A DNA stretch of 64,000 nucleotides from contig JARHVA010000460.1 in NCBI GenBank assembly GCA_037957365.1, positions 2,176,001 to 2,240,000 of the forward strand, in the 5' to 3' direction. How positions within the stretch are numbered: position 1 is the stretch's first letter; each line of letters begins with the position of its first letter. Under the pieces are notes generated by a model. The model was given only the letters and a program-made list of their open reading frames with translations. It ran no database searches and was not told the origin of the DNA. Made by a program: the position numbers and the translations under genes. Shown one piece after another: positions 1 through 12,499 of this stretch. Origin of the DNA: Torreya grandis (lineage: Eukaryota > Streptophyta > Pinopsida > Cupressales > Taxaceae).

Positions 1-2691
1 TATATAAAAACAACTAATAATAACTAATTTAAAAAAAAAAAACATAAAAAGACCATACCAAAAGTACTCATGCATTCCACCACACTCTATAAATGCTGCT
101 AATGGCATTAATACTTCTTTTCATATCTTATAGTGATTATTATAGCCCTCCTAATATAAATTTTTTTGTTACATATGCTTGTTAAAAAGTGTTATCCACC
201 ATGAAAAATTATCTACTACATGGTCATCTTTTCCCACATGTAAAGCACTTTTGCGTCTTAATGATTACCCCTCTTTCCTTACTATAGAAGATTTAGAAAC
301 CCCAAATAATGATTTGTCATGTACCTATATGGGGCCTCAATAAAATATGATAGTTTTTTTAAATTCCAATACTAAACTTCATTGATATGGTGGTTGTTTA
401 CATTGATATTTTATATAAGCATTGGTTGGTATTGTAAAGTGGTTTTATGGGGACATTAAAGATATAATGCTGCACTAGTAAAAGAGTATAATTATTTTAA
501 AAGTGATGTACATTTCCAATATTTATTGTCTAATAAAAATACAATAAATTTATAATATTTTATGAAATTTATTGTATTATTTAATAATAAATAAAATATT
601 ATATAATTTTTTTATTATAAATATTAAATAGATAGAGTTATAAAAATGACGTAAATTAAATATTAGAAATTTAATTTAACTATAATTTGAATTTTAAATA
701 TGGATATAGGGATAATTTTGTAAACATTTTTGTTAACATGTACTCGTTACTTGAATTTAGGCTTGGAACCATCGATTCTAAACGTGTGCGTGTTTCTATT
801 CTATTGTATAAAAAAAGCACAAAAGATATATTAGTAGTTGCAAATGATCTACTAACAGATGGTTTATTAAAATAAATGTTAAGGTTACATTTATATTCCT
901 AATTACTACTTCATAATCCCTCATCATCTCTAATCACTCTATCGTCTCTCATCACTCCTAATCACTCCCTCATCCTCCCTAACACTCCCTCATTTACCCT
1001 CACCATCCTTCATCATCCCTAATGACTCCCTCATCATCTCTACTCAATCCCTCCTCATCTCTCCTCATCCTTAATCACTCCATCCAATACCTTGATGGTG
1101 GGTAAAATAGTTTCTTACTTGTGCCAGATTGAATTATTTTCCAATTCCAATTTTTAATTACTCAAATAAGGCCTAGATAAACTCTTATTTCATTCATCCT
1201 CTTTCACATAAATAAGGAACTTAGAGATATCATCTTATTATCTGGTGGGATTCAAAGATCTATACAGTGATCCATGCCCAGATCATGGAGAGAGTGTATA
1301 TCTAGAGCCCTGAACTAGAATAGATAGGTAAGAAATCAAGAAAAGGGTGGGATGAAATTGTATTACTTGCATATATAGATTGAGATTTGGGCATCTAAGA
1401 ATCTGAATCCTAGAGTTGAGAATCCAAATTTATATCTATATAAATAGGGGCGATTGGAGACTAGTTGAGAATTCCAATCCCAAATCCATAGTTGACCATA
1501 TATCCATATTATACCGGATTTCCAGATAAATAGATAGGCGATCACCAATTCGATAGAATGTGTTCCAGTTCGGTAGCTGATAGAATGTGTTTTCGAACTC
1601 AACTCGATCTATACCCAATCTGATCTATACACAACTTGATATATAAAAGGAATGAAGGGCATATGCCTTAATCCATTGTATCGAGGAGGGGCCATTTAGA
1701 GCTTGGGCATCACCCAATGGGCCCTAAAGGCCAAATTGGGGCATTACCATACTTTGAGTATTCCCCAATACCTAATATAAGATATTAAAGAATAACGTAG
1801 GAATGGGGCTTCCACCATAGATATATAGGGGGAACCATTATGAAGGCCCTGCCCCAATCTCAAACTTTCCCTACCCATTAAGGCAATGAAATCTTTCCCT
1901 ACCTACTTCATCTATGCCAAGGAGTAAAGGTAAGGGAAGCCTAGATTTCTAATATCTAACTTTATTTCACCTAATAATAGATGCCCAAATCCCAATCTAT
2001 ATATGTACGTAATACAATTTCATTCCACCCTTTTCTCTCTTTCTTGCCTATGTATTTTGGCTTGAGGCTTTGGATACAAACTCTCTCCATTGTAAGGGTT
2101 ATTAAGGTTTAGCCATATGTGGTAAATGTCTCTTAAATTTCAACTTGACGTAAATCTATCTTAAAACCTATCTAGAAGTATCCAACGTAGGTGGAAGTCT
2201 AAAACAAGCATGTTTTGGATAAGTCATAGGCTGTTGACCAAGTTTAGACATCAATTAAGATATGATAAGGCTCAAAGACATCAAGTAAGAAACTAATAAG
2301 AAAGAGAAGAATGAAGGAGAGGTGGGAAAAAGGTCTCTAGGTCTGGTGTCGATTTAGGTCGAGGTTTGTGGAAGATTGTGTAAACCCTTAACTAGGGTTT
2401 AATAAACAAAAACTCAAATATCTTTCTAATGAACCATCAAAAAACCTCTAAATTTTTTTAGATAGGTGTCTAAGGATGTTTGTCAATTGATCCAAGTAGT
2501 TTCAAAACTTAAAAGTCTCCAAAAGACAATATATTCATGACTGTGTTTTTTAACAAACCTCAAATAGGCCTAAAACAGAGCTAAAGGTGTAATCTTTCAA
2601 AGTCTTAAAAATCAAAGTTGTAGCACATTGTAGAATGTGTTCCTTGTCATGTGTAATGTGCAAATGAATGCATGAAGTCATTTTGATGACC
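1..2691. repeat. Segmental duplication, copy 1 (downstream part only)
   Basis: This stretch matches 22,873-26,825 in order and orientation, judged by eye. Bases 1-350 match 22,880-23,230, 400-890 match 23,270-24,130, and 1,085-2,691 match 25,130-26,825. The match is cut by the window start, so the gene-bearing part of this copy would lie off the left edge. Relative to copy 3 it lacks about 230 bp (23,492-23,737 there), a 22-bp repeat expansion, and about 410 bp forming the outer arm of the inverted repeat (24,135-24,545). No open gene is visible; the short ORF at 687-875 has no recognisable product. Confidence 0.85.
893..1085. repeat. Degenerate ATCACTCCCTCATC minisatellite
   Basis: Irregular repeats of units like ATCACTCCCTCATC with CATCCCTA variants. 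The same family occurs at 24,545-25,125 in this orientation and at 27,470-28,020 in the opposite orientation. It lies at the equivalent position in copy 1 of the duplication but is much shorter than in copy 3. Confidence 0.85.
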
Positions 2692-3139
2692 TTTAATAGT
2701 GTGCCTATGATAACATACAATAATAAGATCTAACCATTGAATAAACCTCTTAAAAATCTTAACACTTCTTTCTAATAAGTCATTTTCTTAATACATGTGG
2801 TGGATGCAACACAAAATGCATCACCTAATCTTATAAAATAAAACATACCATATTTAAATTGGTTCTAACATCATATATGAAAACCCAATTATATATAATA
2901 TTTTAAATACCCTATTACATTATAATTTCCTCATACTTACACTTCATATGTTTGATAGAGGTAGTAATCCTTATCTACATCACAGATATTTCTAAACTTT
3001 TATGAACAAAAATGATAATAGTCACATTTTATTAAAAATGTTTCTAAAAAGTTTAAGTGGAAAAAGCTTTAGATTAGTTTTTAGATTTACTTAATGGGTC
3101 TTTACATTCCTATCTCAAGGTAGGAGACATAATTTGGAA
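2692..3139. other. AT-rich spacer between duplication copies 1 and 2
   Basis: Similarity to copy 3 ends at the left edge and similarity to the gene-bearing unit begins at the right edge. No ORF, repeat or RNA gene is apparent in between. It should contain the junction between duplicated units. Confidence 0.5.
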
Positions 3140-3197
3140 AAATTCCATTTTTCATCATATGCATTGGATCCCTCCATAGACAAAAAAATCTCAATTA

Positions 3198-3221
3198 AGT
3201 CACAGGTCACACTGGATAAAT
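3198..3221 (+). promoter_or_regulatory. Eroded promoter of DUF761 copy 2
   Basis: Aligned with copy 3 (16,941-16,965), the TACGTCA motif reads TAAGTCA and the TATAAA box reads TGGATAAA. The flanking GTCACAGGTCACAC is kept. The core promoter of this paralogue may therefore be weaker or moved. The functional meaning is inferred. Confidence 0.4.
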
Positions 3222-3512
3222 TCTAACCCTACGGAAACAGACATAATTTTATCAGACACACACAGCCGTTAAAAGCGTGTATCGGACAGCGTAAATCATC
3301 CCTGCTACACCTTTTACATCTCGATTTTCGTCCGACCCACGGTATGGCACAGCTGTAGCCCTGCAGCCTGATTTTTGTGAGCTTCTTTACCAATACAAGA
3401 GTGATAGTACAGTCTGTTTTTTTAAGCTTCTTTACCAATTATATTGGTTTTGATAAGATCGACTTCTTCCATAAAAGAGACAGAGATTAATTGTATTTGC
3501 AGAGTTTGAGTG

Positions 3513-3971
3513 ATGAAGGATTTTTCTGTTAAGCGTGTATACAGCGTGGCGAGATATGTGATGATGATGATGAGAAAGAAGGCCGCCATGAAAAGATTGC
3601 AGGGGATCGGACTGGGGTTTTACACTAAAAGACTGAGGTTTTATGATCGCATGCTAAGCGGGCCTACAGATCATTACCAGTTTTCTTGCAGCAGCACTCC
3701 TGTGAAGAGAAATAGTACTTCTAAATGGAGTTCTGTGAAGTCTCTGTTGGGATGTGTTAATGGTGGGGAAATCAGGACACTCTCCCTTTCTTTTCCCAGG
3801 CTGAGTATGGCGAATACTCCGCGTTGTGTTTCTGATGATAACAATGGCAATGTCTTTGTGGAAGTGGATATGGAAGCCGAGGAGTTTATTGCCAACTTTT
3901 ATGAGCAGATGGATTTGCAGAGACAGGATTCGTTTGAGAAATTGCAGGAAATGTTAGCCAGAGGTACATGA
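3513..3971 (+). CDS. DUF761 domain protein, paralogue 1
   Basis: Intact single-exon ORF of 152 residues. The ATG at 3,513 is chosen because the codon just upstream is GTG and the paralogue starts at the equivalent ATG. Residues about 1-46 are basic (VKR, KKAAMKR, TKRLR) with a short hydrophobic VYSVARYVMMMM stretch. The middle is rich in Ser and Thr. The C-terminus (about 115-151: VDMEAEEFIANFYEQM, then LQRQDSF) matches the plant-specific DUF761 (cotton-fibre-expressed protein) motif, an acidic helix ending in FYEQMxLQRQ. The molecular function of this family is not established. It differs from the copy at 17,238 at 9 of 152 residues (D3E, K22I, M47V, L48P, T52M, E86D, M99I, R104H, E142V, written copy 2 to copy 3), with one change inside the domain. 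The open frame amid decayed flanks suggests it is a functional gene. Confidence 0.85.
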   Translation: MKDFSVKRVYSVARYVMMMMRKKAAMKRLQGIGLGFYTKRLRFYDRMLSGPTDHYQFSCSSTPVKRNSTSKWSSVKSLLGCVNGGEIRTLSLSFPRLSMANTPRCVSDDNNGNVFVEVDMEAEEFIANFYEQMDLQRQDSFEKLQEMLARGT

Positions 3972-4283
3972 GTTTAAGTGCCCTTTGATGGCCCGGATTA
4001 TTTTCCCTTTTAAGAGTTTTTTGGGTTTCCAGTTTCAGTGTCACTGTTTGGAATGAGCAGAGCAGATTACTGCAAACATTTTGTATTGTGATGTCCAATG
4101 ATGGCATTAGTTCTTTGAGTTCCAGTTTCACTATGGCTGTTTTGGAATAAACAGAGCAGAATACTGCAACATTTGGTATGTGTGGGCTGCAATGATGGCA
4201 TTCATTCTTTGATCTATGATTAGTATTATTCCGAGGCCCATTAGCCTTGTAAATCTTGTCAGTGTATGTCCTTGTCTTTGGAT

Positions 4284-4289
4284 AATAAA
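4284..4289 (+). promoter_or_regulatory. AATAAA polyadenylation signal of DUF761 paralogue 1
   Basis: AATAAA within GGATAATAAAATGTGCAG, about 310 bp after the stop codon. The same sequence follows the second paralogue at 17,947, so this 3' end is conserved between copies. Confidence 0.55.
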
Positions 4290-5806
4290 ATGTGCAGATG
4301 TCTTTTAATATTCATTGGCTTTGTACACAATTCTTATGATCCAGTAAAATCTGTCATTGCAGTATCACAATTTTTACATCAACTCATTCAGGTATACATT
4401 TTTGAAATACCTAAATAAAAAGAAGGAATAAGATTGAGTTGAATCTTTAATGAATTTGAAGAATTCAGGGCAAAGTGGTCACTGAGCTAATGAGTGCCAA
4501 AACTGATGAATGGAGTATTTGTGGATGATAGATTGGTCCCTTCAGGGAAGTTTATAGAATTTATCTGGTATCATCTATATGTTAAATTGGTGTTGGTGGT
4601 TGTGTTGTTTTGTTCTATATTCTGAAGATTTTTGAAAAATCGTGTGCAAAGTTTTTATCAATATTTATGATTCTCTTAATTATTATTAGGTTGAGAGAAC
4701 AGAAAATTTTGTCCATTGATTTTTCAAAAATCTTCAATTTTATATTCTATGAAATGTATAAATAATGAAATCAAATTTAATTATATATATATTTTTTACG
4801 ATAAATGATAAGAGGAGTTTTAAGAGGAAACTTGATTCCGTATTAATTTGGTGATAGTTTTCAAAAATAGATAGTGCAAAGTAAGCTTAGGCATCAAAGC
4901 AATCAAAACCTAGTAAAACATAAACAAATGCATATTGCTTTCAAAATCATTTGGATGCTTCTCCAATAGTAGTATCATATTGAAAACATGAGGCGGTTCC
5001 TCGACTTTCTTCGCAATATTTGCATCTCTTTGTGTAGTGTGTTTCACATTTAGATATGAAATAAGGGGCTCAAATGTTTCAAATTGTATTCCTTATTAAA
5101 TTAATTGAGTAATTGGTTCAATAAGGATTTCAATTAGGATAAATTGAGCCCCAAATCATATAAGGAAGTCACAAGTAAGTTGACATGACTCTTGCCCTAA
5201 TTTGCATCCCTCATTGAACCAATTACATAATTAGTTCAATAAGAGAGTCAATTAAAAATAATTAATCCCCAAATTTCCTTAAGTAGTACATCAATATATG
5301 ATATAATATTATGGGATGTACATTAATATATATGCAAAAAATATTAAAAAAATAATTAATAATATGTTATTTGTAGCAAATTCACAATGTGTTATTTTAA
5401 ATAAATATATAGTGTATTATTTAAAGGCATTAGTTTGTGTAATTAACCCTAAAATAACCTTCATTACTCTAATAGATAATAATTAGGGCTATGGTTTGTC
5501 AGATTTATACTGATAATGACTTTCATACATTAAATAGCAACAATCATGATTTAATTTTATGCAAATAGCTTCAGATCATCTTTCAATACACTAGTTGTTC
5601 CTATTTGAGCCCTTGGTTTTTAAAATTTAGTCAAATAATGGCCTAAAACCATCCTAGGGGTCAATTATGTGTGCATAGCCACAAATAATCCTTCATTGAC
5701 CTTAAGTTGACATTAGTAGTTCCAATTTCCCCCTCTCAATGCAATTGATTGGAATTAACTCGAAAGAGACCAACTTTTGCACTAAAAAGGGTGAATTGGG
5801 ACTAGG
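4290..5806. other. Downstream flank of paralogue 1, no gene
   Basis: AT-rich sequence matching 17,953-18,410 and 19,735-20,735 of copy 3. No ORF or RNA gene is seen. Confidence 0.6.
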
Positions 5807-6069
5807 TAACATCATTTGTGGTTCAAATATCCTCGATTTAGTCCTTGATTGAACCAATTTAGTTCAATGATAGTTACAAGTGTCTGTTTTATATATATAT
5901 AACAAACACTTGTAACTATCATTGAACTAAATTGGTTCAATCAAGGACTAAATTGGGTATATATATATATAAATAATTAATCCTAGATAACATCATTTGT
6001 GGTTCAAATATCCCCAATTTAGTCCTTGATTGAACCAATTTAGTTCAATGATAGTTACAAGTGTCTGTA

Positions 6070-6137
<68 letters not shown>

Positions 6138-6344
6138 ATGTATATAATTAAAATAGTTTGGTCAATGCTAACCAAAGGTGATAATATTTTATTTTGAGCA
6201 TGTATCGCATTAAGGAGACTAGTAATTTTTTTTCTCGTATTTTTTTAGTAGGGGGAGGAATGATGAATGTATTGCTTCAACTAAATTGGTTCAATCAAGG
6301 ACTAAATTGGGGATATTTGAACCACAAATGATGTTATCTAGGAC

Positions 6345-6392
<48 letters not shown>

Positions 6393-6602
6393 CAATTTAG
6401 TCCTTGATTGAACCAATTTAGTTCAATGATAGTTACAAGTGTCTGTAATATATATATATATATATATTTAAAATTAAAATAGTTTAGTCAATGCTAACCA
6501 AAGGTGATAATATTTTATTTTGAGCATGTATCTCATTAAGGAGACTAGTAATTTTTTTTCTCGTATTTTTTCAGTAGGGGGAGGAATGATGAATGTATTG
6601 CT
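5807..6602. repeat. Cluster of direct and inverted repeats around (TA)n tracts
   Basis: One roughly 75-bp block (ATTTAGTCCTTGATTGAACC and flanks) occurs forward at about 5,819-5,890, 5,999-6,068 and 6,389-6,448, and inverted at about 5,903-5,956 and 6,278-6,350. Bases 5,836-5,883 and 5,906-5,953 form perfect 48-bp inverted arms around a 22-bp AT-rich spacer. A neighbouring block is repeated directly (about 6,147-6,273 and 6,467-6,602). Copy 3 has only one forward copy at the matching place (20,733-20,878), so the expansion is specific to this copy. Confidence 0.85.
6069..6146. repeat. Compound microsatellite (TA)n(TG)n(TATG)n
   Basis: A TA tract to about 6,089, then TG dinucleotides to about 6,121, then TATG units. 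It lies inside the inverted-repeat cluster of copy 2. A further pure TA tract lies at 6,351-6,388. Confidence 0.95.
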
Positions 6603-7182
6603 TATTATCCTCTAGCCTCTTTCCCTAACGACAAAGCTATTAGAGCATGTAGTGCCTTCAAATTTACTTTTGTCTCATAATTCTTACCAATTGCAATGCT
6701 GAGGTAGTGGTACAATAATTTTTTAGTTAAAGATGTTACTTCTTATTACAAGGTAGAATGAAGAAAGAATTCAACCAATTTAGACGAGCCATTGAAGGGT
6801 CTTTAAAAATCTAAAATATGGAAAACCAATTCAACGTCTAAACATACCTCCGTCAGCTTCTATAAGACTTATAAAAATAATGACAACCAACTATGTTGTT
6901 ATAATAAGAACAACTAATAATAACCAATTAAGAAAAAATAAAAAGAACATAAAAGAGCATGCTGAAAATAGACTCATGCATTCCACCACACTCTATTAGT
7001 GGCATTAGTACTTCAATTTTTACATTGTATGGTGATTATTATAGCCTTTCTAATATGAAAAAAAATGTTACATATGTTTGCCAAAAAGTGTTATCCATTA
7101 TGAAAAATTGCCTACTGCATGGTCATCTATTTCCACATGTAAACCACTTTTATGTCCAAATGATTGCCCTTCAATCCTTACT

Positions 7183-10100
7183 ATTGTCACTTGGATTTAC
7201 ACCCTTCAAGGAGATGGCAAAGCTCTCCTCATCCAAGTGGCACAATGAAAACACCTCTAAGTTTGTGAATAGCCTAAGGATGATGTGAATCTCTAGATAG
7301 CGCTAGGTCCCTTGATGTACCACTTTGGATCACAACTAAACTTTTGGGGGTGAAAAGGGAGAGAGCTAACTGAAAGCAAACTAACCTAAGTGAGGTGGTA
7401 CACCAGAATAAATGATGACTTCCAACCAACAACATGTTACACTTGAAACTAAGAGACAAACTAAACATACACTTCTCCAATCTGCATCTTCTCACATCAA
7501 TGTGACTTTATGAGGTCATAAATGAATGCCTATGCTAGGAGGACTAGACAAGAGGCCTTGAATGACAATATTGAAGAGAGTAACTCACTCAATCTTTGAT
7601 ATTTCTCAAAACACTTCACATGCCCTGCAAGAAGAAGCTTTCTAACTGTAAATAGATGATAGAATGAAACAACATGCTAAGAAATCCATAGTCTTCACTT
7701 ATGCAAAATCAAACATTTCAAATGAACATACTATGAACAGTCATGGAGGAAGTAAAAATCAATAGTATTATTGATTAAAGGGTATGTAAATGAGCATGGA
7801 TTCACCATAATCAGGTGGAGCATGGATTATAATGGCCAAAACGACTAGTTCTTATAGAACTTGAGAGAGAGAGAAGAAGAGAGAAGCCCAAGGGTCACAA
7901 GGACACTTATCAAGATGATAAAATTAGTTACTTGTGCATGAGAAGAGGATATTGAATGAAACATGCAAGGTCAAGAAGCCCAAGTGTCAATTCAAGGCAT
8001 AAATTTCATGAAAAGTGGTATGAAACTCCTTGTGTTGGCTCAGAAAAATTGCCTTCATGATTGGCCTTGTTTGAATGCCTCATAACTAACTAGGACTAGA
8101 TATGATGATTGAGATGAAGGGTAAGGACATCATACATGACTCTCCATGCATTATTTGTAGGCCTGGTCATCTGGAATCATTCCAAAATGAGCTATCATCA
8201 CCTGTTGTCTAGAAAACTCTCTTTTCATGCACCCTGCACACTTAGCTTCCAAAAAGGCATCAATTTATCATAAAAATATATGTGAGGGAGTTAATGACAC
8301 ATTTAAATACTCTCCATTGGATTATAAGTATCGGGGACACCTTAAAAAGAGCTTACTTGAAGTTTTCCACCCTTCTCACTAGCTTGTCCAATAGGCCAAT
8401 TTTGACTGGCTGAAATGAGAGCTATTGTTCAAACCCTTAAAAGTTTTTTCAAGGATTGAAATGACCATAATGAGTTATCAAATGTCTAAATTTTCCTCCT
8501 AAATTGGGTTTCATCCTCAGAATCCTTCTAGAACCTATAAAACACATAAAAATGGTCAAAAATAACATATTTATCACCCCATCCATAGAGGTACATAAAT
8601 TTAAAAAGAATGGGAGGAAGAATAAGTGAGTCATATACAATTTCAAATATGTTTAATGGTAAAAATATGCCATTAGATTATCTTTCTAACTCTATTTCTC
8701 CAAACAGGTCCTTAATCAGGGTTTGCAAAGGTTTCTAACAGTTTTGACTCTTAAGGTTTGTTCATACAGGGTTCACATTCAAATTGAAAAAAAAATTCAC
8801 TAATTTTATGTTTAAATACCTTAATATCTTCCTTAAACTCCTTTGGCTCCCATGCATATCCTCCAAGAAGATATGAGCATTTGAAACTCTCCTATCGAGC
8901 TATTTTCTCCATTCCAATAGGCCTAATGTTGTGTTAAGTCCAAAAAGTGGCTTATTTATGTTTTATATGCTTTACAAAAGCTTGGTCACCTCTGCATTAG
9001 CCTCAAAAACATGATACAATAGGTTTAAATGCTCACCTCATGTGGAAAGTGAAGGTGACCATGCATTTGGGGTCTATGCCAAAACCTTACCTTTAAGCCT
9101 GACTGCAATTTAGAGCTCAAAATGACCTTTGATGGTTTTTCTACCTCTTTATAGCTCAAAAACACCTATATTCATCCCATAAACATGTTCCAATAGTCTA
9201 TAAATCTTTCCAATAGTTACAAACGAGAATGATCTATTGTTTGGGCTTTAGGCCAAAATCTTGGGCAAGAGTCCTGACTATAACTCTAAGAGTGTAGGGT
9301 ACTCTATTTATTTTTTGCTTTGAAATATTGGTTTCTCATGTTGTAATAGATGTGTTATAAAATTCATAAATTTCTTGAAAGGTTCAAACAACTCCATGTT
9401 CACCCCTTCATCTTCTTTCCCCAAAACCTGTTAGTTTGACTTCATAAGGGAGTGCCCTCTGTCTGAGACAAAATAGAAGACACTCCATTATTTCCTAGGA
9501 AAATATTAACTATTTTAGGAGATTATCTAGGTATTATATATTCCTTATACAAAATTATAGCCCTTGATGACATCATCTGACCCTTCAAATCCTTGATAAA
9601 CCAAAATAGAATTGTTAAAAAATAGACTGTGCAGGATTTCAAGGAATGGAGTGAGTTTTGTGTGATTGAGGGTTCCTTCCATGATTGGTTTATAATATGA
9701 AAGAGTCTATTAGTATTCTATGATCATGATAGATGTATCTCTCATGCACTCATCACACTAGACCCTCATTTATCCTTCATACACCTTACATTCTTAGGAC
9801 TGATGCACATTTCCTGACTGTATTTCCATTTTCCAACAATGATTTGTAGGTCATCATGCATGTTTGGGTTTGTAAAAGAATTGCAGTGAACTTATCTTAA
9901 TCCTTTGAAGTCACTTTATCTAGGTTTGGACACATTTGCTTACCTTGACTGGCCCAAACTCCCACTTAAACACCCTGTTTTGACTTATTGCCTGCATACC
10001 CAACTGATTATGTTTTGACCTTTAGCCCCTGCCTGTAGGTGTCTATTGATTGAAATGAGTTTGGTTATGATTCTTGAGAACCTTCCTTGAATTTCCTAAG

Positions 10101-11385
10101 GTCACACCACATTCTCCTACATTTGCAGTCAGTTTGAGTGTCCTAGATAAACTCCTAAACATATTTGTCATCTCTATACCTATCTCAGTCACCTAAAGTT
10201 GGTTGTAAGTGTTCATTTTACATGAAAGACTTTGATCATGATGTGTTAAGACTTTAATTGAAGAACTAAGCTTGTTTGACAATGGTTTTAGACTTGTGCA
10301 TCGTGTTTAAATAATGTCAACACTAAGAACCATCACAATTTTATTGTTTACTGCATTTCTCAGTTAATACAATCAATTGTGTTAACTGAGATGAAACCCT
10401 ATAGGTTATTCCATTCTCTTGCAAGATGACACATCATATTAAGCCTCATGAAAAATTTGAAAACATTTCTCATTTGCTAACGTTGGTGCTTCCATGTCAA
10501 ACCTATCTGTTAGACTATGTTCTCCTATAACTAGTTGTAGGTGTACATTTAGGCCATTTTTACGGACTGGAAGTGTACATGAGAAGAAAAATAGTACATC
10601 CTCATCCTTTAATGATATTCATGCCATGAATGCTCACTTGAACTACTTTAGACCACTCATACAAGTTGGCATAGTCTAATTTTGCACTTTGGGTAGAGAA
10701 GGTCTCTTTGAGGAATCAAGCTTATAGATAACACTACCTGGAAACAGTCATAAATTGACAAGTTTGAGCTCTTCAACAATTAGTCTCCATCACTCCTCTC
10801 TACCTCCTTCTTTGCAAGGTTATTGTACCATGATAGGGCTTCTAGATGAGCACAAAAGGATGCATCATAAACTCTTATAACCCTGTCATATGCCTTTATC
10901 AAAAGGGCCCTAGGCCTCTGTTTTGGCATTTTAGGGAAAGCCTCCCTAAACCAGTTAATTGAGCCTTTGAAGTGATGTCAACTCCAATTTAAAATCTTGA
11001 TACATTCAAATGGGTCTATTATGGTCAATTCCATTCACCAAGACCCCAAGAAAAGTTTTTTGTCATGTTTCAACCTCCTATTCAAGGACCTATACATCTT
11101 TGCTAGGGTCACCTATAGGTGATTATTCAGTATACAGGCAGCAAGAAATGGATTTAGGCAGTGAGCATTGCCTTCGATTCTTTAGGAGTTGTAAACTTGT
11201 TTCATGCTTCCAAATACATTTTACACATCCTAAAACACCTAAAGCAAGTGTCAACACTCTCTTTTCAACATGAACACCTCCTTCATAACACTTGTAGATG
11301 AGCATTTTCATGGTAGACTAGGTGAGAAAATGCTATATGACTGCTCAGTCCCTCTCTTTGTATCAAATGAAAATTGGATCACTAC
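7183..11385. other. Unannotated 4.2 kb, no recognised gene
   Basis: Similarity to the segmental duplication ends at 7,182 and the gypsy reverse transcriptase remnant begins at 11,386. Only short ORFs are present (for example 10,494-10,679 and 11,010-11,273) and none has a recognisable domain. Since the gypsy frame is cut off at 11,386, part of this stretch may be a later insertion or the decayed remainder of that element. No LTR was recognised. Confidence 0.4.
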
Positions 11386-12060
11386 TTAAAGCATATTTAA
11401 AAAACTATTTTTCAAATGTTCATAGTGATCTTCCCTTTTCTTTGAGAACATTGTGAGGTCATCAAGATAAATCACTGTGATTTTTTTCTTTATATTGTTG
11501 AAGGATAAATTCATTGCTCTTTGGAATGTAGCTCTTATGTTGATAAGACCAAATGGCATTCTTTTGTATGCAAATGTTTCCCAAGGGGTGGTGAACACCA
11601 TCTTGTATTGATCTTCCAGAGCAACTTCCCCTTGGTTGTACATGAAGAAACTATTCAATATGGACATCATTTTGGAGCCTGCAATAACTTACAAGATTTG
11701 ATCCATGATTGGTAAAGGGTAATTATCTTTAAGTGATCCCTTATTCAAATTATTAAAAAACTACATAAATTCTTACCTCTCCACTCTTCTTTTTGACAGA
11801 CACGATGTTGGCCATGCATATAGAATGATAGATAGGAAAGATAATTCTTACATCCAACATTTTATTTATTTATTTATTCATATATGATCCCTACAATCTT
11901 ATGATTGTAATGAATTAGCTTTTGTTTGAATGGATTAATGTCTAGATTTAAAGGCATATTATGCCTCATACTCTTAGGTCAAAAAGACTTTAAATTAGTA
12001 TAACTCCAAGCAAAAATGTCTGTATATAATTTGAATACAACTAAAAACCTTATGTGTTCT
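11386..12060 (-). pseudogene. Gypsy reverse transcriptase fragment
   Basis: The minus strand reads YTDIFAWSY near 12,040, MHGQHRVCQKEEWRG near 11,800, then an open stretch at 11,670-11,386 with TPWETFAYKRMPFGLIN, ATFQRAMNLSF and the catalytic YLDD box at 11,458-11,469. These are consecutive Ty3/gypsy RT blocks, so the palm domain is collinear although interrupted by stops. The frame ends shortly after EDHYEHLKNSF, just past the YLDD box, so the thumb, the linked RNase H and integrase are absent. The two Asp residues of the YLDD box survive. Confidence 0.85.
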
Positions 12061-12092
12061 TCCTTGGAACAACATTTCCCAATGTTAACATA

Positions 12093-12422
12093 TCATGGGT
12101 CCTCTTCCATACCAATATTTACTCTTTCATATTCAAGTGACCCTCGAGGATCCTCTTGGATTTTCTTTTTTATGTACCTATCATGTTTATCAAATATTTC
12201 TTTGAGAGATACCAAACCTTTATGGATCTTATTTCCCTTTACCTGAATGACTTTACCATTTGATTGATTAGCTTCAACGTTAGATGGATTTTCAGTTCTT
12301 ACATCTTTTTCTTCTAACACATAAGATTCCTTATATGTTATAGGGCCTTCCTCAAAATACAAATGTCTGAAGTTATCTTTTTGTTCCAAGAAGGCAATGA
12401 TTTGCTCATCATTGTTGAACAC
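12093..12422 (-). pseudogene. Gypsy pol linker between RNase H-like domain and RT
   Basis: An open minus-strand stretch containing NKIHKGLVSLKEIFDKHD, RYIKKKIQEDPRGSLEYERV and NIGMEEDP. Plant Tat-lineage polyproteins carry this type of sequence just before reverse transcriptase. It joins the RNase H-like stretch upstream (VPDNSKHR then VFNNDEQIIAFLEQ) to the RT start downstream. No catalytic domain of its own is visible. Confidence 0.7.
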
Positions 12423-12499
12423 TTACCGATGCTTTGAATTATCTGGAACACTCAGACGATATACCATTTCAATGATATACTTATATTTTTCAAACTCCA

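Larger units (their letters stand above)
3140..7182. repeat. Segmental duplication, copy 2 (gene plus 3' flank)
   Basis: Matches 16,881-21,262 and then 22,874-23,155 of copy 3, with the same order of landmarks: promoter and 5'UTR, DUF761 ORF, polyadenylation signal, then flank. Copy 2 lacks the LINE fragment (21,263-22,873) and about 1.3 kb (18,410-19,735) present in copy 3. It has instead a cluster of inverted repeats at 5,807-6,602. Similarity stops near 7,182, in the middle of a segment shared by all three copies. Confidence 0.9.

Noticed and set aside
3674..4131. Antisense ORFs over the DUF761 genes and their 3' ends
   Set aside because: Shadows of the plus-strand gene; no domain, and not conserved in frame between copies.
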